From Emergomyces orientalis (Eukaryota; Ascomycota; Eurotiomycetes; Onygenales; Ajellomycetaceae): a DNA stretch of 64,000 bases. This document shows, piece by piece, positions 36,299-48,304 of the stretch. Made by a program: the position numbers and the translations under genes. How positions within the stretch are numbered: position 1 is the first letter of the stretch; each line of letters opens with the position of its first letter. Where the stretch lies: the NCBI GenBank assembly GCA_002110485.1, contig MOWL01000088.1, forward strand, positions 1,488,001 through 1,552,000. Reading direction: 5' to 3'. The notes below the pieces were generated by a model that was not told the origin of the DNA, searched no databases, and saw only the letters and a program-made list of their open reading frames with translations.

Positions 36299-37159
36299 TA
36301 CAAACGAGAGGAACGTCCGTCAATAGACAGCAAGAATATGAATATTCTTTATTCCTCAACGAAGGACAGATGCGCATTGAGATGATGATATAGAAACGTT
36401 TGGCAGAGTTTGACAAGTCAGAATTCGCTGCGAAAGTTGAGAGGGCAACAGGGACAAGAAGTAGCCACACATTCCAATGGGAGGTTTAAATATGCAACAC
36501 ATCGCAGACAGAAGATGCATTTGCGATTATCTCTGCACAACATGGAATGATTCTGGAATATCATGGCTAGTAATATCAGAACAATTGATTCATTCCTTCA
36601 TCAGTCAGATCTCTTCAGTCAGAAAAATAAGAAAAAACAAGTAACCTTGAGCATATTATTCAAGCAGTCATACTAAGCTCAAGGAGGTGTATGACAATTC
36701 TCAAAAGAAATGATATATTTTGATTAATTCTAAAGCATTTCAGAAAATAATCGAACTTCAAAATAGCAATGATCAACCATCTCAGTTGAGCAAACTCTGC
36801 AATGCCAGGATTGTTAACCCCTGTTGCGCACTAATATATATTCAGTACTAGTACTACGTAGTTTTAATTTTTTGTTCTGCAAAAACGAAGCCTTGATACC
36901 ATCTCTACTCGATACGGTAAACTTGGAAGATGCCGGATGTCATCTTTCGATATACCCAGCACATTAAAGCCCTTCATCAAGTCCGTCCTTATGGGACCAG
37001 AGATATTATCAAGGGGGTGAACAAAATTCTATGTTTCTGTTGGTTTATTACTTTCTATATAAGTTTCTATGCACTCATTACAGTCTTGCAATTATTCCAC
37101 AGTTTAGCATCTCAGGCTCAGGCTTCCAATCTAACTAACAAAAGATGTATTCAGGGCTG
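36299..37159. other. intergenic, 5' of the NRPS-like gene
   Basis: AT-rich DNA upstream of the NRPS-like start. No gene recognised. Confidence 0.4.
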
Positions 37160-37245
37160 TTGTCACCATGACGCCTGCCATCAGTCTCATTCAAAGACAA
37201 GAACAGGGTGCAAAATTGCACAAGGAGAGAACTGAAGGTAAAAAC
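37160..37245 (+). pseudogene. relic copy of exon 1 of the UPC2-like Zn2Cys6 gene
   Basis: The stretch around ATG 37168-37170 aligns with exon 1 of the regulator at 39210. Shared blocks include 'CCTGCCATCAG', 'CAAAGACAAGAAC', 'GGGTGCAAAA' and a GAAGGT-type splice donor at the same place. Small gaps shift the frame and destroy the second zinc-cluster cysteine. The downstream exon is not found nearby, so only a fragment remains, in the same orientation but on the other side of the RTA1 gene. Confidence 0.75.
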
Positions 37246-37352
37246 TCGAAATCTAATACTAAAATAGGAAATGGGAAATGGCACATGCCCGGCCACAACC
37301 ATAATGTTTCCCACAACAAGCTGTCGAGTCGCCCACTTATCCTCTGATTTCC

Positions 37353-38395
37353 TCAATATGTGGTAAATTTTTGAGCCACCATCAAATTCCCGTTGCCCTG
37401 GGACTCAAAATCCTGCGATGTCAACCTCTGGTTCTTCTTGGAAATGATCTTCCCCGGGTGCCAGATGTTGAAAATCACCATAGCTATGGACATGAGGGTC
37501 GCATCAAAGATATAAAGGTATACCTCGTTGCTGAGGAGGACGCCATCGCTGCCCATGATATATTCTACAATACGAAAGGCGGATCGCACCATGATAAGGA
37601 GGCTAGCGGCGTAAAGAATGTGCAGATGCCGTTTCCATGGCAGGCCGGCAGAGGCGGATTGGCTGGTTGGAAATAGTGAAATGCGATAGTGGAAAATACT
37701 AGCAGTGACGATGAAGAAACCAAAAAACAGTGCCTGGATGAAGAGGCCAGCTATGATGATGTTTTCGCCCATCTTCGCGTCGTTCCGGGATTCGGCTTTT
37801 GCCAACAAGCCTCCGCCTAGGTTTTTTAAGTATGTCAGAATGGCCACACTCTATCCGATGTTTGATTTGGGTATCTTTCTCAAACATACCTGTCGATTGG
37901 GCAAGGAATGACAAGACATCCCCGCCTACAAAAATCTTCGTGAGCCATTTGGCTCTGATAATGGAGGATGATTCACCATCGGTCAATAGGATAATTCTTC
38001 CCAGGATCATGTAAATCGAAGCCGCGAACAGTGCAGGACCCAAAAGCAAAAGAAGGCTTTGGATCACGTAGGGTACCGTGGTCCACTCCGGGGACTGCTG
38101 GCTGGAAATTGCCCGGCCTACGTAGCCAACACATTCGACTGTGGGTTAAGGGGGTTAGCAAAAAAATATTGTTTGCGAAGGGCGAATTAGTAACGTGAAA
38201 AGCGTGTCATGACTTACAGATACCACCGATCACGAATGGTATAAAATACCATGTCCTCCTCCCAAACAACTGATAAGTGTGATACACCGTTGATCCGACA
38301 AAGATGATGATGAAGATAATTGCGGCAGGCAGCGAGGGGTAGTAGTGGTAGAAGATATATTCAGCTGGGGGTTCGGAATCTGAATCTGCCATCAT
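37353..38395 (-). CDS. RTA1-like seven-TM membrane protein
   Basis: Exons complement(join(37353..37816,37890..38138,38218..38395)), 296 aa. RTA1 family members are fungal 7-TM proteins linked to lipid translocation and to resistance to aminocholesterol or other toxic lipids at the plasma membrane. Recognisable family segments are 'YPSLPAAIIFIIIFVGSTVYH', 'GYVGRAISS', 'YVIQSLLLLLGPALFAASIYM', 'IFVGGDVLSFLAQSTGGGL' (assembled across intron 2), 'IIIAGLFIQALFFGFFIV', 'RSAFRIVEY' and 'FDATLMSIAMVIFNIWHPG'. The start is the Met-Met pair at 38395; the frame is open upstream only to a non-ATG codon. It is divergent from the UPC2-like regulator. Its 3' end lies about 110 bp from the relic regulator exon. 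The cargo is unknown. Confidence 0.9.
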
Positions 38396-38723
38396 TCGTG
38401 AAAGAAAGATCTTCCTTTGCTGGATATCCTGAGGTGCGATGCTGCTGCTTGGTTTCTTATCGAGTTGGCAAATACTGATACCCCCTTTGGAGTTTCCTGT
38501 TGTACAGACTCTTGGTATGTTCACCTTGTTTGTAGATAGAGAAGAGATCTCACTTCAGTCGCCCCAGAAGGGGTGCTGGATGCTTGACTATATACACGAG
38601 GAGTCATGGCCCCATAGGTGGTTCGCAACATGATAAAATACGTACTCATATGTCAAGAAAAACATAGTTGCTTAGTTCCAGGAACGAAGGTTTGGAGATT
38701 AGATGAGCTAAATGAACAAGTGG

Positions 38724-38764
38724 ACTCGCATACTCGCACTCGCACTCGCACTCGCACTCGCACT
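38724..38764. repeat. (ACTCGC)n hexanucleotide repeat
   Basis: One ACTCGC unit, a 2-bp interruption, then five consecutive ACTCGC units and a partial one. Confidence 0.85.
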
Positions 38765-38978
38765 AAAGTGTTTATTTTACAGGCAGCCAGTTTAACCTGG
38801 CGCAGAAACTAAAACCGTCGATTTATGCAGTGGGTTCTTTTATTCAGGTTACCAAGTTTAAGCTCATTTTACCTAGCTGTATAAATTGAGGATAACTGAA
38901 AATTTCAGCATTGGTGCGGTCTCCGCATCTGTCTTTGTTGGACACTTTGAACCGTCGCTGGACTACAGAATCGATCTC

Positions 38979-39006
38979 GATCTGCTCTCGCTCTCGCTCT
39001 CGCTCA
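38979..39006. repeat. (CTCTCG)n hexanucleotide repeat
   Basis: About four CTCTCG units, similar to but distinct from the array 220 bp away. Confidence 0.8.
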
Positions 39007-39209
39007 GTGTCCTCATCCCACTCCTACATCTACATGTACGTACGACAACATTGCATATGGGTTGCCAAAGACCGTTTATTTCTTACGTACACCTTGCTGC
39101 CTTTGCATTTCTTTCCCCAAACCCTGCATTTTAGTTTGCCCAGTCAAACTCCCTGGTTTCTGATCTCACTAACGCAATATGTACTAGTATATTAAGGAGC
39201 GGTGTCACT

Positions 39210-40516
39210 ATGAAGCCTGCCATCAGATCCCATGCAAAGACAAGAACGGGGTGCAAAAGCTGCAAGCGGAGAAGAATCAAGGTGAAGAATGCCATTTTCC
39301 GAAAAGTTTTCCAAATTTTCAGTTTTGCATGTCGTGAATGCGTTGACAATCTTCGTGGATATTGCTCCCGGATTTTAGTCTAACATTTCATTCTTCTCCG
39401 TAGTGTGATGAGCTGAAGCCTCGCTGCTTTAATTGTTCTAAGCGCTCTATGAGTTGTGATTTCGAGCCCACGAGAGAATCACCAGGCTCTCCTATCATAA
39501 TTCAGGGGCTCCAGAGACAGAGACAGAGACAGAAACAGGGACAAGACGAAGCTGGATCACCAGCACACGTTGTGCAGGAGCAGAACAGTTCGAATGCATC
39601 CGACCTGTCGCTCACGGACCTTGAGCTGCTGCATCATTATTCAGTATCGACTTGTTACACCATCGCTGCCAACCAGGTCCTAAGAAGCCTTTGGCGGGTT
39701 AATGTTGTGCAGCTTGGATTCCAGCACGACTATGTCCTGCGCGGCGTACTTGCGCTATCAGCACTACACCTTGCGCGGCTCAACCCGCAAAAGATGGACT
39801 TTTACATTTCGCAGGCCATGGTCCACCACCGCACTGCGTCTCGGAAAGCGACCCCGCTGCTGTCAAATATCACGGAAGATAATGGAACAGCGCTTTATGT
39901 GTTCTCTCCTCTTACATCTATCTTCGCATTGGCCAGTCCCAGGAATCCTAGTGACTTTCTATTGGTTGGAGAAGAAGGGATAGCAGAATGGTTGTATCTG
40001 CTTCGTGGAACACGTCATATCATAGCCTTGACTGGAGATGCACTTAGGGCGGGTTCACTATCTGCGATGTTCACCATGGGAGCGCGCAGGGTTGAACGGG
40101 AAGTGTCTGAAGCTAACCAAACCGAACAACTTGCAGAATTACAGAGTCTCATCCAGCAATCGAGCATAGGTGTAGACACGAGCCAAATATATCTAGAGAG
40201 CATCGATGCCCTTCGCCGATCGTTCAACCTTGTATATAACACCCCAACTCACGCATACGAACTGCCAGATGTCTTCATCTGGCCGTTCCAGCTATCCGGT
40301 GATTTTCTTACGCTGCTGAAACAACACAAAAATGAGGCGATGGTGATATTTGCGTACTTTTCTGTGTTGTTGAAGCGGTTTGAGGGGTACTGGTACATGG
40401 AAGGGTGGAGTATTCATCTCATATCTCGAATTTATCATTTCCTGGATCCGGAGCACCGCCCCTGGATACGCTGGCCCATGGAAGAGGTTGGATGGGCTCC
40501 GGAGGTAGCTAGATAA
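39210..40516 (+). CDS. Zn2Cys6 transcription factor, UPC2-like
   Basis: Exons join(39210..39281,39404..40516), 394 aa. The intron falls inside the zinc cluster: exon 1 gives 'TGCKSCKRRRIK' and exon 2 starts 'CDELKPRCFNCSKRSMSC', making CX2CX6CX6CX2CX6C. After a Gln/Arg-rich linker comes 'LTDLELLHHYSVSTCYTIA' and 'DYVLRGVLALSALHLARLNP', the ligand-binding-type region of the sterol-uptake-control (Upc2/Ecm22-like) family, then 'RWPMEEVGWAPEVAR' at the end. Relatives respond to sterols or regulate nearby clusters. Here it is divergent from an RTA1 gene, so it may control lipid or toxin handling, which is inference. A decayed copy of its exon 1 lies at 37160-37245. Confidence 0.9.
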
Positions 40517-41380
40517 AAGATTGTTCGTGTTTCCAGTTTCTCTTTCTGTTCCTGCTGGATAAATGGCGGCTAAACATGACCCGGCTTCTTGCAACCACCA
40601 GACCAGACCTCTGTTATAGATCTGCACAGAGAAGCAGAGCAAGCCATAACAGTAGTACTACTAGTATTGTTGTAACTCTGCAGAAAATCTGGTCGATGCC
40701 AGACCACCCTGAATTGCACGGTGATAGAAACCTATACCTAGGCCCAGGTAATTGAACCATCCCTGATATAAAGTGTCAGTAGAGTACATTGGATATTTAG
40801 GTACAGTACGGAGTACAATACAATACAGGATAACTTCCTGGCCGTTGCACCTGCCCCTTTTAGCCGCGCGCGAAGTTTCCCAAATTCGGCAAAATGTTAT
40901 TGACACTAGCCCGCTTTGGGACTGACATGCTCTTTCGGGAAGCTCCCCTGGTCGCCCAGCTGGAACTAGGCAGGAGCTGGCAGCCGCCCCCAAACAACCC
41001 AAAACAGAAGCCGCAGCTCCTGAATTTATTTCCCGTCGTTTCACCCCAAAGGAGATCAACCAGCACAACTTCCGGAGACTCGCTTCTTCATCTCGTCTTG
41101 TCTTTTTCCACATCTTCCCACATTTTCCCCCGTGATATTGTTCTCTGCTCTGTCTGTTGTCGCAAGCTGCGAGTCTCTTAGACAAGTGTATTGTATTTCA
41201 AATCAACTACCGCTGGTAAGGTTCCTGTGTCATTACTATATCCTGTCTCTCACGGATCATCCTGATCAGCTATGTTACACCTAATCACGCGTTGAACTAA
41301 CTCCTCGTCAACAGGTAGCCCGTACACTCACACTCACTCACACACATATATATATCTTAATCGAATTTCCCCTGGCAATC
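40517..41380. other. intergenic / sfh5 leader
   Basis: No supported gene. The 174-codon minus frame at 40661-41185 is read as a shadow. A GTAAGG after 41215 and an AACAG near 41314 could bound a leader intron of the sfh5 transcript (weak). Confidence 0.4.
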
Positions 41381-42860
41381 ATGTCGGAAGCTGAGAAACC
41401 TACCCAGCCAGCTGCTGCGGCGGCGGCTACTACCGACCCTCCCGTCGCTGAGAAGGCCCCCGAGAATACACAGGAACAACAACAGTCCGCGACGGACAAC
41501 AACATCAACAATAACAAGACTCCTCAGGATGAAAAGGAGAAACAAACAAAAAATCCTGCTACCGATGCGCCCACTGATGCTATTGCTCCAGTTGAGGCTC
41601 CAATCGCGGCTCCTGCTACAACCAATGCCCAGTCGCCACCAGATGTAGATGCCATTGAAGTCAAGAAAAGCGACCAAAAGCAGGACGAGGTCGTTCCCGA
41701 AGATAAACCTCACGAAGCTCCTGTCGACACGCGGCCTGAGTACTTGTCCAAAAACCCGCCCCTCAGTCAATTGTTCGAAAAACTCGCATCCATTCTTAAA
41801 AAGGCCGACTACAACGAGATGTGGGGGGTCAAGCTCAAGGATTCCGATGATGTGCCAACCGTCAATGTTTTGATCAAGTTCCTCCGCGCAAACGAGGGTA
41901 ATGTCAAGCTGGCAGAAGAGCAGCTGACTAAAGCCCTGGAGTGGCGCAAGAAAATGGACCCCTTGGCTTTGGCTGAGAAGGCCTCTTATAGCTCTGGCAA
42001 GTTCGAGGGCCTTGGCTATGTCGCGACCTACAAAGACCAGAACCAAGGAGATGTTGTGTTTACCTGGAACATTTATGGATCCGTCAAAGATGTTAACCGC
42101 ACTTTTGGCGATATTGATGAGTGGGTTTATTAGCTACTTCCCTAGCTGACTACAATTGCTAATTGCCACCCCGCCTTTTAGATTCATCAAGTGGAGAGTT
42201 GCATTGATGGAGATGGCTGTTAAGGACTTGAAGCTTAGCGAGGCTACATCAGTGATCGATTACTCTGGCGAGGACCCCTACCAAATGATCCAGGTCCATG
42301 ACTATCAGAACGTCAGCTTTCTGCGCCTGAACCCCTCGATTAAAAGTGCAACCAAACAGACCATCGATGTCTTCAGCACTGCGTACCCAGAACTCTTGAA
42401 GGAAAAGTTCTTCGTCAATGTGCCTGCTCTCATGGGTTGGGTCTTCACTGCGTTGAAGGTGTTCCTGAGTAAGAACACCATCCGAAAGTTCCATCCAATC
42501 ACCAATGGCGTGAATCTTGCTCGTGAATTCACATTCGCCGACGAACTTCCCAAGTCGTACGGTGGCAAGGGTGGTGAGCTGAAGGAGAGTGCTCGAACTG
42601 TCACCCTCAAGGAGGATACCCCTGAACCTTCTCCCGCCCCAGAATCCGCCTCTACACCCCAAGCCGCCGCTACTACTACCGAAACCAACGGTTCTGCTAA
42701 GGAGACGGCTGCAACCCCGGCGACAGAACCCCCCAAGCCTGCAGAATATGCCAAGCCAGCCGAAATCCCAGCTCCAGCTCCTGCCCCCGTTGCCGCTTCT
42801 GAACCTGAGAAACCTGCAGCTCCTTCAACGGGTGAAACTCCTGCCGCAGCAGCCAAATGA
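41381..42860 (+). CDS. sfh5: Sec14-like CRAL-TRIO protein Sfh5
   Basis: Exons join(41381..42120,42182..42860), 472 aa. The N-terminal 110 residues are disordered, Ala/Pro/Asn-rich. The CRAL-TRIO N region follows: 'PLSQLFEKLASILKKADYNE', 'MWGVKLKD', 'VNVLIKFLRANEGNVKLAEE'. The lipid-binding core spans the intron ('FGDIDEFIKWRVALME', 'GEDPYQMIQVHDYQNVSFLR', 'YPELLKEKFFVNVPALMGWV', 'FLSKNTIRKFHPITNG'). This closely matches the Sfh5 group. Yeast Sfh5 was described as a phosphatidylinositol-transfer-type and later as a heme-binding Sec14 relative at ER and plasma-membrane sites; ligand specificity cannot be read here. The C-terminal 80 residues are an Ala/Pro/Glu tail. Confidence 0.93.
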
Positions 42861-44173
42861 TCTCGGCGATATCCCTCAAAACTTTTTATCCCTTACTTTG
42901 TTAACTTAAACCTTGTTTTGTATTTTTATTTTTATTTACGTGGTCGCAGCGTAAGTTTAGCTCCCGCTCTTCGCCGTTTGATCTGCGATTTATGCTAACC
43001 TGCCTATTTCCGACGTTGTTTACAGGCAATAATATTAAACCTCGAGGTTCTTCTAGCGTTTGGCAAGTGTTTTTCAACTGCTGCAAATTACCTCTTTGCC
43101 TGGACGCTGGTAGGACTTTGCCGGAGCTTGCGGCCTTTAATAAAAAAAAAGTTGGTGTGGTTGTGTTTGTTCAAGTAACTTAATAGCGTATGCCCTTTTC
43201 TTGATACCTCGAGGTGCTTGCTGTTCTCCACTCTATGATTGTCGTAGGCTGAGTAGGAACGAGAGATCTCTGTGTTTTTTTTTGTTTTTTTTCTTTTTTC
43301 CTTCTTGTTTTTCCCTCCTTGTTTTTATACCTTCCCCCAACCTTTTTTTTTTTTTTTTTTTTGTTTCTTCCCTCCATGATACCATTCCCACAGTGTTGTT
43401 TTCCATTACTGGACTGGCTTTCATTTGACAAATTTTTATTTTATCCAAATTAATGCCAGTGTCCGCTCCGCTCCGCTCCGCTCTATGATATCATTCATTT
43501 CCTACTTTAAGTCTGCTATAGTGAAATAGAGAGGTGATACGTGATTTCTACTAGTAGTAAAATTATTAGTGGGCGGGAATAGGGAATATATTTACATCCG
43601 GCGGGCTTTTTCTACCACAGGCGCAAATCAGCCATACTTCAACCTTCAGAAACTCCGCAAGTAAATTATACCTACTATATGAATGGCGATGACTGCAAAT
43701 ACATTTGTTCTCTCCCACTACGCGTGCTGAAAACTTACAGCCTGCCAACGTCCTCGTTGTAGGTCGGCGCTGAATTACTCAATAAATAGGTTATATTTCA
43801 CGCGACGGAAGCATTCACTCACACACTGGGGAGAGCTTCGACCCCAGGATGCACATCCGCCCGCTAGCCCTTTTCTCACTCCCTCCGGCTGTACACGACG
43901 TAATACTCGCTTACGGGATTCGAGAAGGGAAATTTAATTGTTCTTGAGAAGACTGAGCTGGACGCGATCTTCTCGTGATACACCTATGCGCACTACCTTT
44001 CACCACAGCTCACGACAAAGAAGCTGTACCCACGAAACGAAACCCACGCAAACCGCTTCACCATCACCCCCAAATTAACCCACCTACTTACACCCACCCA
44101 CCTACCCACATAGCATAATAACAGCCAAAAGAAAAGAGGAAGAAACGAGACGAAAAGAAAAACAACATATATA
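42861..44173. other. intergenic region
   Basis: T-rich 3' UTR-like DNA with long T runs (near 43340-43362), a pentanucleotide array (43462-43483), then the TAF6 promoter. No gene seen. Confidence 0.45.
43462..43483. repeat. (CCGCT)n pentanucleotide repeat
   Basis: About four tandem CCGCT units in intergenic DNA. Confidence 0.85.
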
Positions 44174-45799
44174 ATGTCCGTCTGGAACCCAGAAAACATC
44201 CGCGATGTCGCCGAATCAGTCGGCATCGGCGCCCTCAACGATGAAGTCGTCGACAACCTCGCGCGCGATGTTGAATACCGCATCTCGCAGGTGCTCGAGG
44301 AGGCGTTGAAATTTATGCGCCATGCGAAACGCACGCTGTTGACGACGCAGGACGTCTCGCACGCCCTGCGTGTGTTGGATGTTGAGCCGCTGTATGGATA
44401 CGAGTCGACGAGGCCGTTGCGGTTTGGCGAGGCGACGTTGGGGCCTGGACAGCCGCTGTTTTATGTTGAGGATGATGAGGTTGATTTTGAGAAGTTAATT
44501 AATGCGCCGTTGCCGAGGGTGCCGAGGGAAATTACGTTTACGGGTGGGTATTTACCTTTGTGATATGTATTTGTGTATGGTATATTCTGGCGGTGGGAAA
44601 GCTGATGTAAATTTTCGTTTGATTTTTCATTATAGCGCACTGGCTGGCCGTCGAGGGAGTGCAGCCCACAATACCGCAAAACCCCACGGGGGCCGATTCG
44701 CGGAATCTCGAGTTGGTTTCCAAAGGCCCCAATGCGAATGCCAATATAGCTGCGATGAGCGGGAATGACAACGTCTCCGTCAAGCCGTTGGTCAAGCATA
44801 TCCTCTCCAAAGAACTACAACTCTATTTTGAGAAAGTCTGCACTGCATTCCTAGATGAGTTGAACGAAGAGTACCGGCTCTCTGCGTTTTCGAGTTTGAA
44901 AGAGGATCCGGGCCTTCATCAGCTCGTGCCGTACTTTGTCCAGTTCATTTCTGAGAAAGTCACGCATAGCCTCAAGGATCTATTCGTGCTGACGCAGGTT
45001 ATGCATATGACCGAGGCGCTGATTCAGAATAAATCGCTCTACGTAGATCCATACGTAAGTACTACTTTTATTACAACTACACTCGTCATGTCCCTCAACC
45101 CCAGAAAGCCACCCCTTTTAACAAAACAAAATATAAAAAAATTAGGTCCCGTCCCTCATCCCCCCAGTCCTCACTTGCCTCATCGGCCGCCAACTAGGCT
45201 CCGGTACCAGCACCAACACCAGTGCCAGCACCAGCACTGGCATTTCCGACCCCCTTGAACACTTTGCCCTCCGCGACCTCTCCGCCTCTCTCATAAGCAT
45301 GATCGCCCGCAAATACTCCCACTCCTCGCACACCCTCCGCCCGCGCCTCGCACGCACCTTTCTGAAAAACTTCCTGGACCCAGGCAAGCCGCTTGGCACG
45401 CACTATGGCGCCATCATCGGCTTGCAATCCATCGGTGGTACGGATGTGGTGCGCGAACTTATCGTGCCGAATCTGCGGACGTATGAGGTTGTGTTGAAAG
45501 ATGCGACTGCCGCCCCGACGACGACGACGACGACAACGACAACGACGGGGTCAGATGAAGGGATAAGGAAGTTAGAGGCTGAGAAGGTTATTGGGGTTAT
45601 TTTGGCGGTGTTGGGGACCTTGGTGGATGACGAGCAGCAGCAGAAGCATGGGGTGGGGATGTTGACGAATGGGGTTTCGGAGGATGGGAAGGCGGAGTTG
45701 AGTGGGAGGCTTGTTGAGAAGGTTGGGGAGGTTGTTGCGGGGAGGATATTGGAGAGTGGACAGGTGGGGTTGGCGAATGTGATATTGGGGGGCCGGTGA
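44174..45799 (+). CDS. taf6: transcription initiation factor TFIID subunit 6
   Basis: Exons join(44174..44543,44636..45054,45146..45799), 480 aa. TAF6 is a core subunit of TFIID (and SAGA) that pairs with TAF9 through a histone fold. Residues 1-70 show the H4-like fold: 'SVWNPENIRDVAESVGI', 'VVDNLARDVEYRISQVLEEA', 'KFMRHAKRTLLTTQDVSHAL'. The linker 'PLYGYESTRPLRFGEA' is highly conserved. The C-terminal HEAT region begins across intron 1 ('TAHWLAVEGVQPTIPQNP') and continues with 'KELQLYFEKVCTAFLDE', 'TRALIQ'-like 'TEALIQNKSLYVDPYVPSL', 'LISMIARKYSHSSHTLRPR' and 'HYGAIIGLQSIGG'. Two lineage-specific low-complexity inserts (Ser/Thr near 'TSTNTSASTSTG' and a poly-Thr ACG repeat) interrupt loops of the HEAT part. 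Confidence 0.94.
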
Positions 45800-48304
45800 G
45801 GTGTGGCTTTTGGTTTTGGTCTGTTTTCCTTTTTCCTTTTTCCTTTTTCCGTCTTTCTTTCTTATTATCATTTTTTGTTCCTGGGAAGATTCTCAAAAGG
45901 TGAAAGTTTTTTCTTTCTCCGTGCGCGAGGCTGGCTGGGTTTTTCATCACCAAAAAAAAATTAAAAAAAATTAAAAAAAATCAGCATGTTTGGAGCTGGA
46001 GCATATGGAGTTTTATGGGCTTTCTTTTCTTTCTCTCTTTTCCTTTCTTTTCTTTTTCGTTTTGGAAGACCATGTTACGACAGTTTGGGGCGTTATGAAA
46101 AGCTCTAGCTATTATCTTCCTGTCATCTTGTTGCCACTACTTACGTCTCATTTACCCCCTGGTATTATACAAATTTATCTATAATCAGCTATGTCTGCAT
46201 CTCTATCTATCTGTTTGCCACCGGCACAAGACATATCTACCCAACCTGTCCCATGATAACTACCTAGGTACGTAGCCCATTGGTTGCAGAAAGATACGTA
46301 ACAATATATTTCTGTGTAGGGTAGTTACATGTATTTGTCCCCTTGCAGACTTCACTAAAGTTACATGTAATCGCCTACCAATTTCAATGTATAGGGAATA
46401 TTTCAGGCTCAGTAACCTACCTTTTGCATTGTCCTGCCCACCTAAGTGAACCCACTCCGCATGTGAGAAAGGCAATTGGGAGGCACCATTATTCTATATG
46501 AGCCTGGTTGTATTGCCAATTAAATGGAGGCCTGTGAAAAAGCACACGCACATGCATGCATACATACATGCATTTTTCTTTATTTATATATAGATATAGG
46601 TGAATATCATTCCGCTACATTCATCTCTTGAAAATTTGATATCGAGACAGGCAAAATTTTGGAAAGAGAGCGGTGCCGCGGGGGGAAAAGAGTTAGAATA
46701 TCAAATATATAGCTATAGCTATAGATAATAGATACAGATATAAATTATTTTTTTTTTCCCTCCCCATTCACTTTATCTGGAGGTTTCATTCATTCATTCT
46801 CACATTTTATTTTTATTTGAGAGAGAAAACGAGAGTGGATACAATATGCAAGCTCCAAAAATTGTTTCCTTGCAGTAGTCGCTAGTCTTTTGCTAACAGG
46901 TTAAGGGCAAAAACTAGCCCGCCGCCATCCGCTCATCCTCAGTGGCTGAGCGGTGACGCTTGGTTTGGGGTAATCAGGCAGATAGATGGGTTTGATTGGT
47001 AGGTTGTTTTCGACGTGCATACTGCATATTATTTTCTGTCCCATCCCCCTGTCTGCCCTGACTTATTTCTTTATTTAGGCCCCTTTTGTGTGTGAAGAAA
47101 ATGCCTGAAATTATGGGAATGAGGGATTAGCTTCACAACGGGAAGAGCATGGCGATGTAGCTGATAGATGATATTTCAGCTGCCACTGAATTGAGCAAAA
47201 AGTGGTATTCAGGAGATGTCTTCAAGATGTCTTCAAGATGTCGTCTTCATATCTTCTTCATGTCTCCTTCATGTCTCCTCCGTCAATAGTCCCCCGTATA
47301 TAAATAAACCCTGATGTCATGCCGGGCGACAGCGGAACAACAATCATCCGGCCACACGCCAAAAAAAATAACTACGCTGGGATAACCTTGGAACATTTGA
47401 TCATCCACCAACAAATGGTTGCATTTTGTTTTGCCAGGGACACACAACAAACAAAACAGACAAATAGGATTGATTGCCTGAAAAAAAAATAAAAAATAAA
47501 AAAAAGGCCCGCAAAGTTCTCGACCTGCTTTCCAGTTAGCGGAATCCCCCCCCCTCTGGGCCCCCAAACAATTAAACGTCAAGCGGCCTTTTGCCCAAAG
47601 CGGCTTGGTGTCGCAGGTTGACTGAAAAAAGGATAAGCCCATCCCACTTCGACAACAACAACTTACTACTACAACCTCATCTTTTCTTCTGTTCCTCTTT
47701 CAAGTTTCCCTTTCTCTTGTAGTGACTGTCACTCTCAGCCAGTTCTTACTGGAACTTGCTGTGGCTAAGATCCAAAACTCTATCTATCTGTCTGTTGTGT
47801 TTTTTCAGGTGTGTGGGCTCAATTCTTCTAGAGAACTTTCTTCCTATTAAACTTTCTTCTCATCCGCTCTTCTTATATCACATATATATTTTGTGTCCTT
47901 TTTCGACCAAAGACCGTTGTGGTTCGAAAAAATTTCCCCACCTTTTGTCATACACACACACACACACACACACACACGACACATACAAAAAAACTCACAC
48001 CAGCCATTTCTTGTAACTTCTGCTGTTTCTTGATTTACTCTTTTCTTTTTTCTTCTGCTCAATTTCTTTTTCGGTTTGCTCTTAATTGGAAACTCCTCTC
48101 ACAGCCCGTGTAGTGTTTGTTTGAAGGGTTGATTTATTTGCCTCCCCTTCCTCTCCTCTCCTCTCCTCTCCTCGAAGTAGGACGCAATTCACCTTCTTAT
48201 CCGGCAAGGAACAGAGTCGTTTCAAAAAGCTGTTGTCGATGATCTGAAGGGTGCAAATGAGCTGTCACATCTGACTCACTGAAGAGAAACATCATATTCT
48301 CTCC
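45800..48304. other. intergenic region and spe2 promoter/leader
   Basis: No gene seen. It contains A-run triplets near 45950-45980, a triplicated 'AGATGTCTTCA'-like unit (about 47214-47250), a TATA-like 'TATATAAATA' near 47296 and an AC microsatellite (47952-47977). The last 600 bp is probably leader of the AdoMet decarboxylase transcript. Confidence 0.45.
47952..47977. repeat. AC dinucleotide microsatellite
   Basis: About thirteen tandem AC units in the presumed spe2 leader. Confidence 0.9.

Larger units (their letters stand above)
38396..39209. promoter_or_regulatory. divergent promoter, RTA1 / UPC2-like regulator
   Basis: 0.8 kb lies between two divergent start codons. It contains two short tandem hexamer arrays that share a CTCGC core, near 38724-38764 and 38979-39006. 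No coding gene seen. Confidence 0.45.

Noticed and set aside
38724..38764. CRISPR-like array
   Set aside because: A 6-bp tandem repeat without spacers in a fungal genome; a simple microsatellite.
40661..41185. 174-codon minus-strand open frame
   Set aside because: Cys/Arg-rich translation without family features, no ATG-proximal conservation, and it overlaps the sfh5 promoter.
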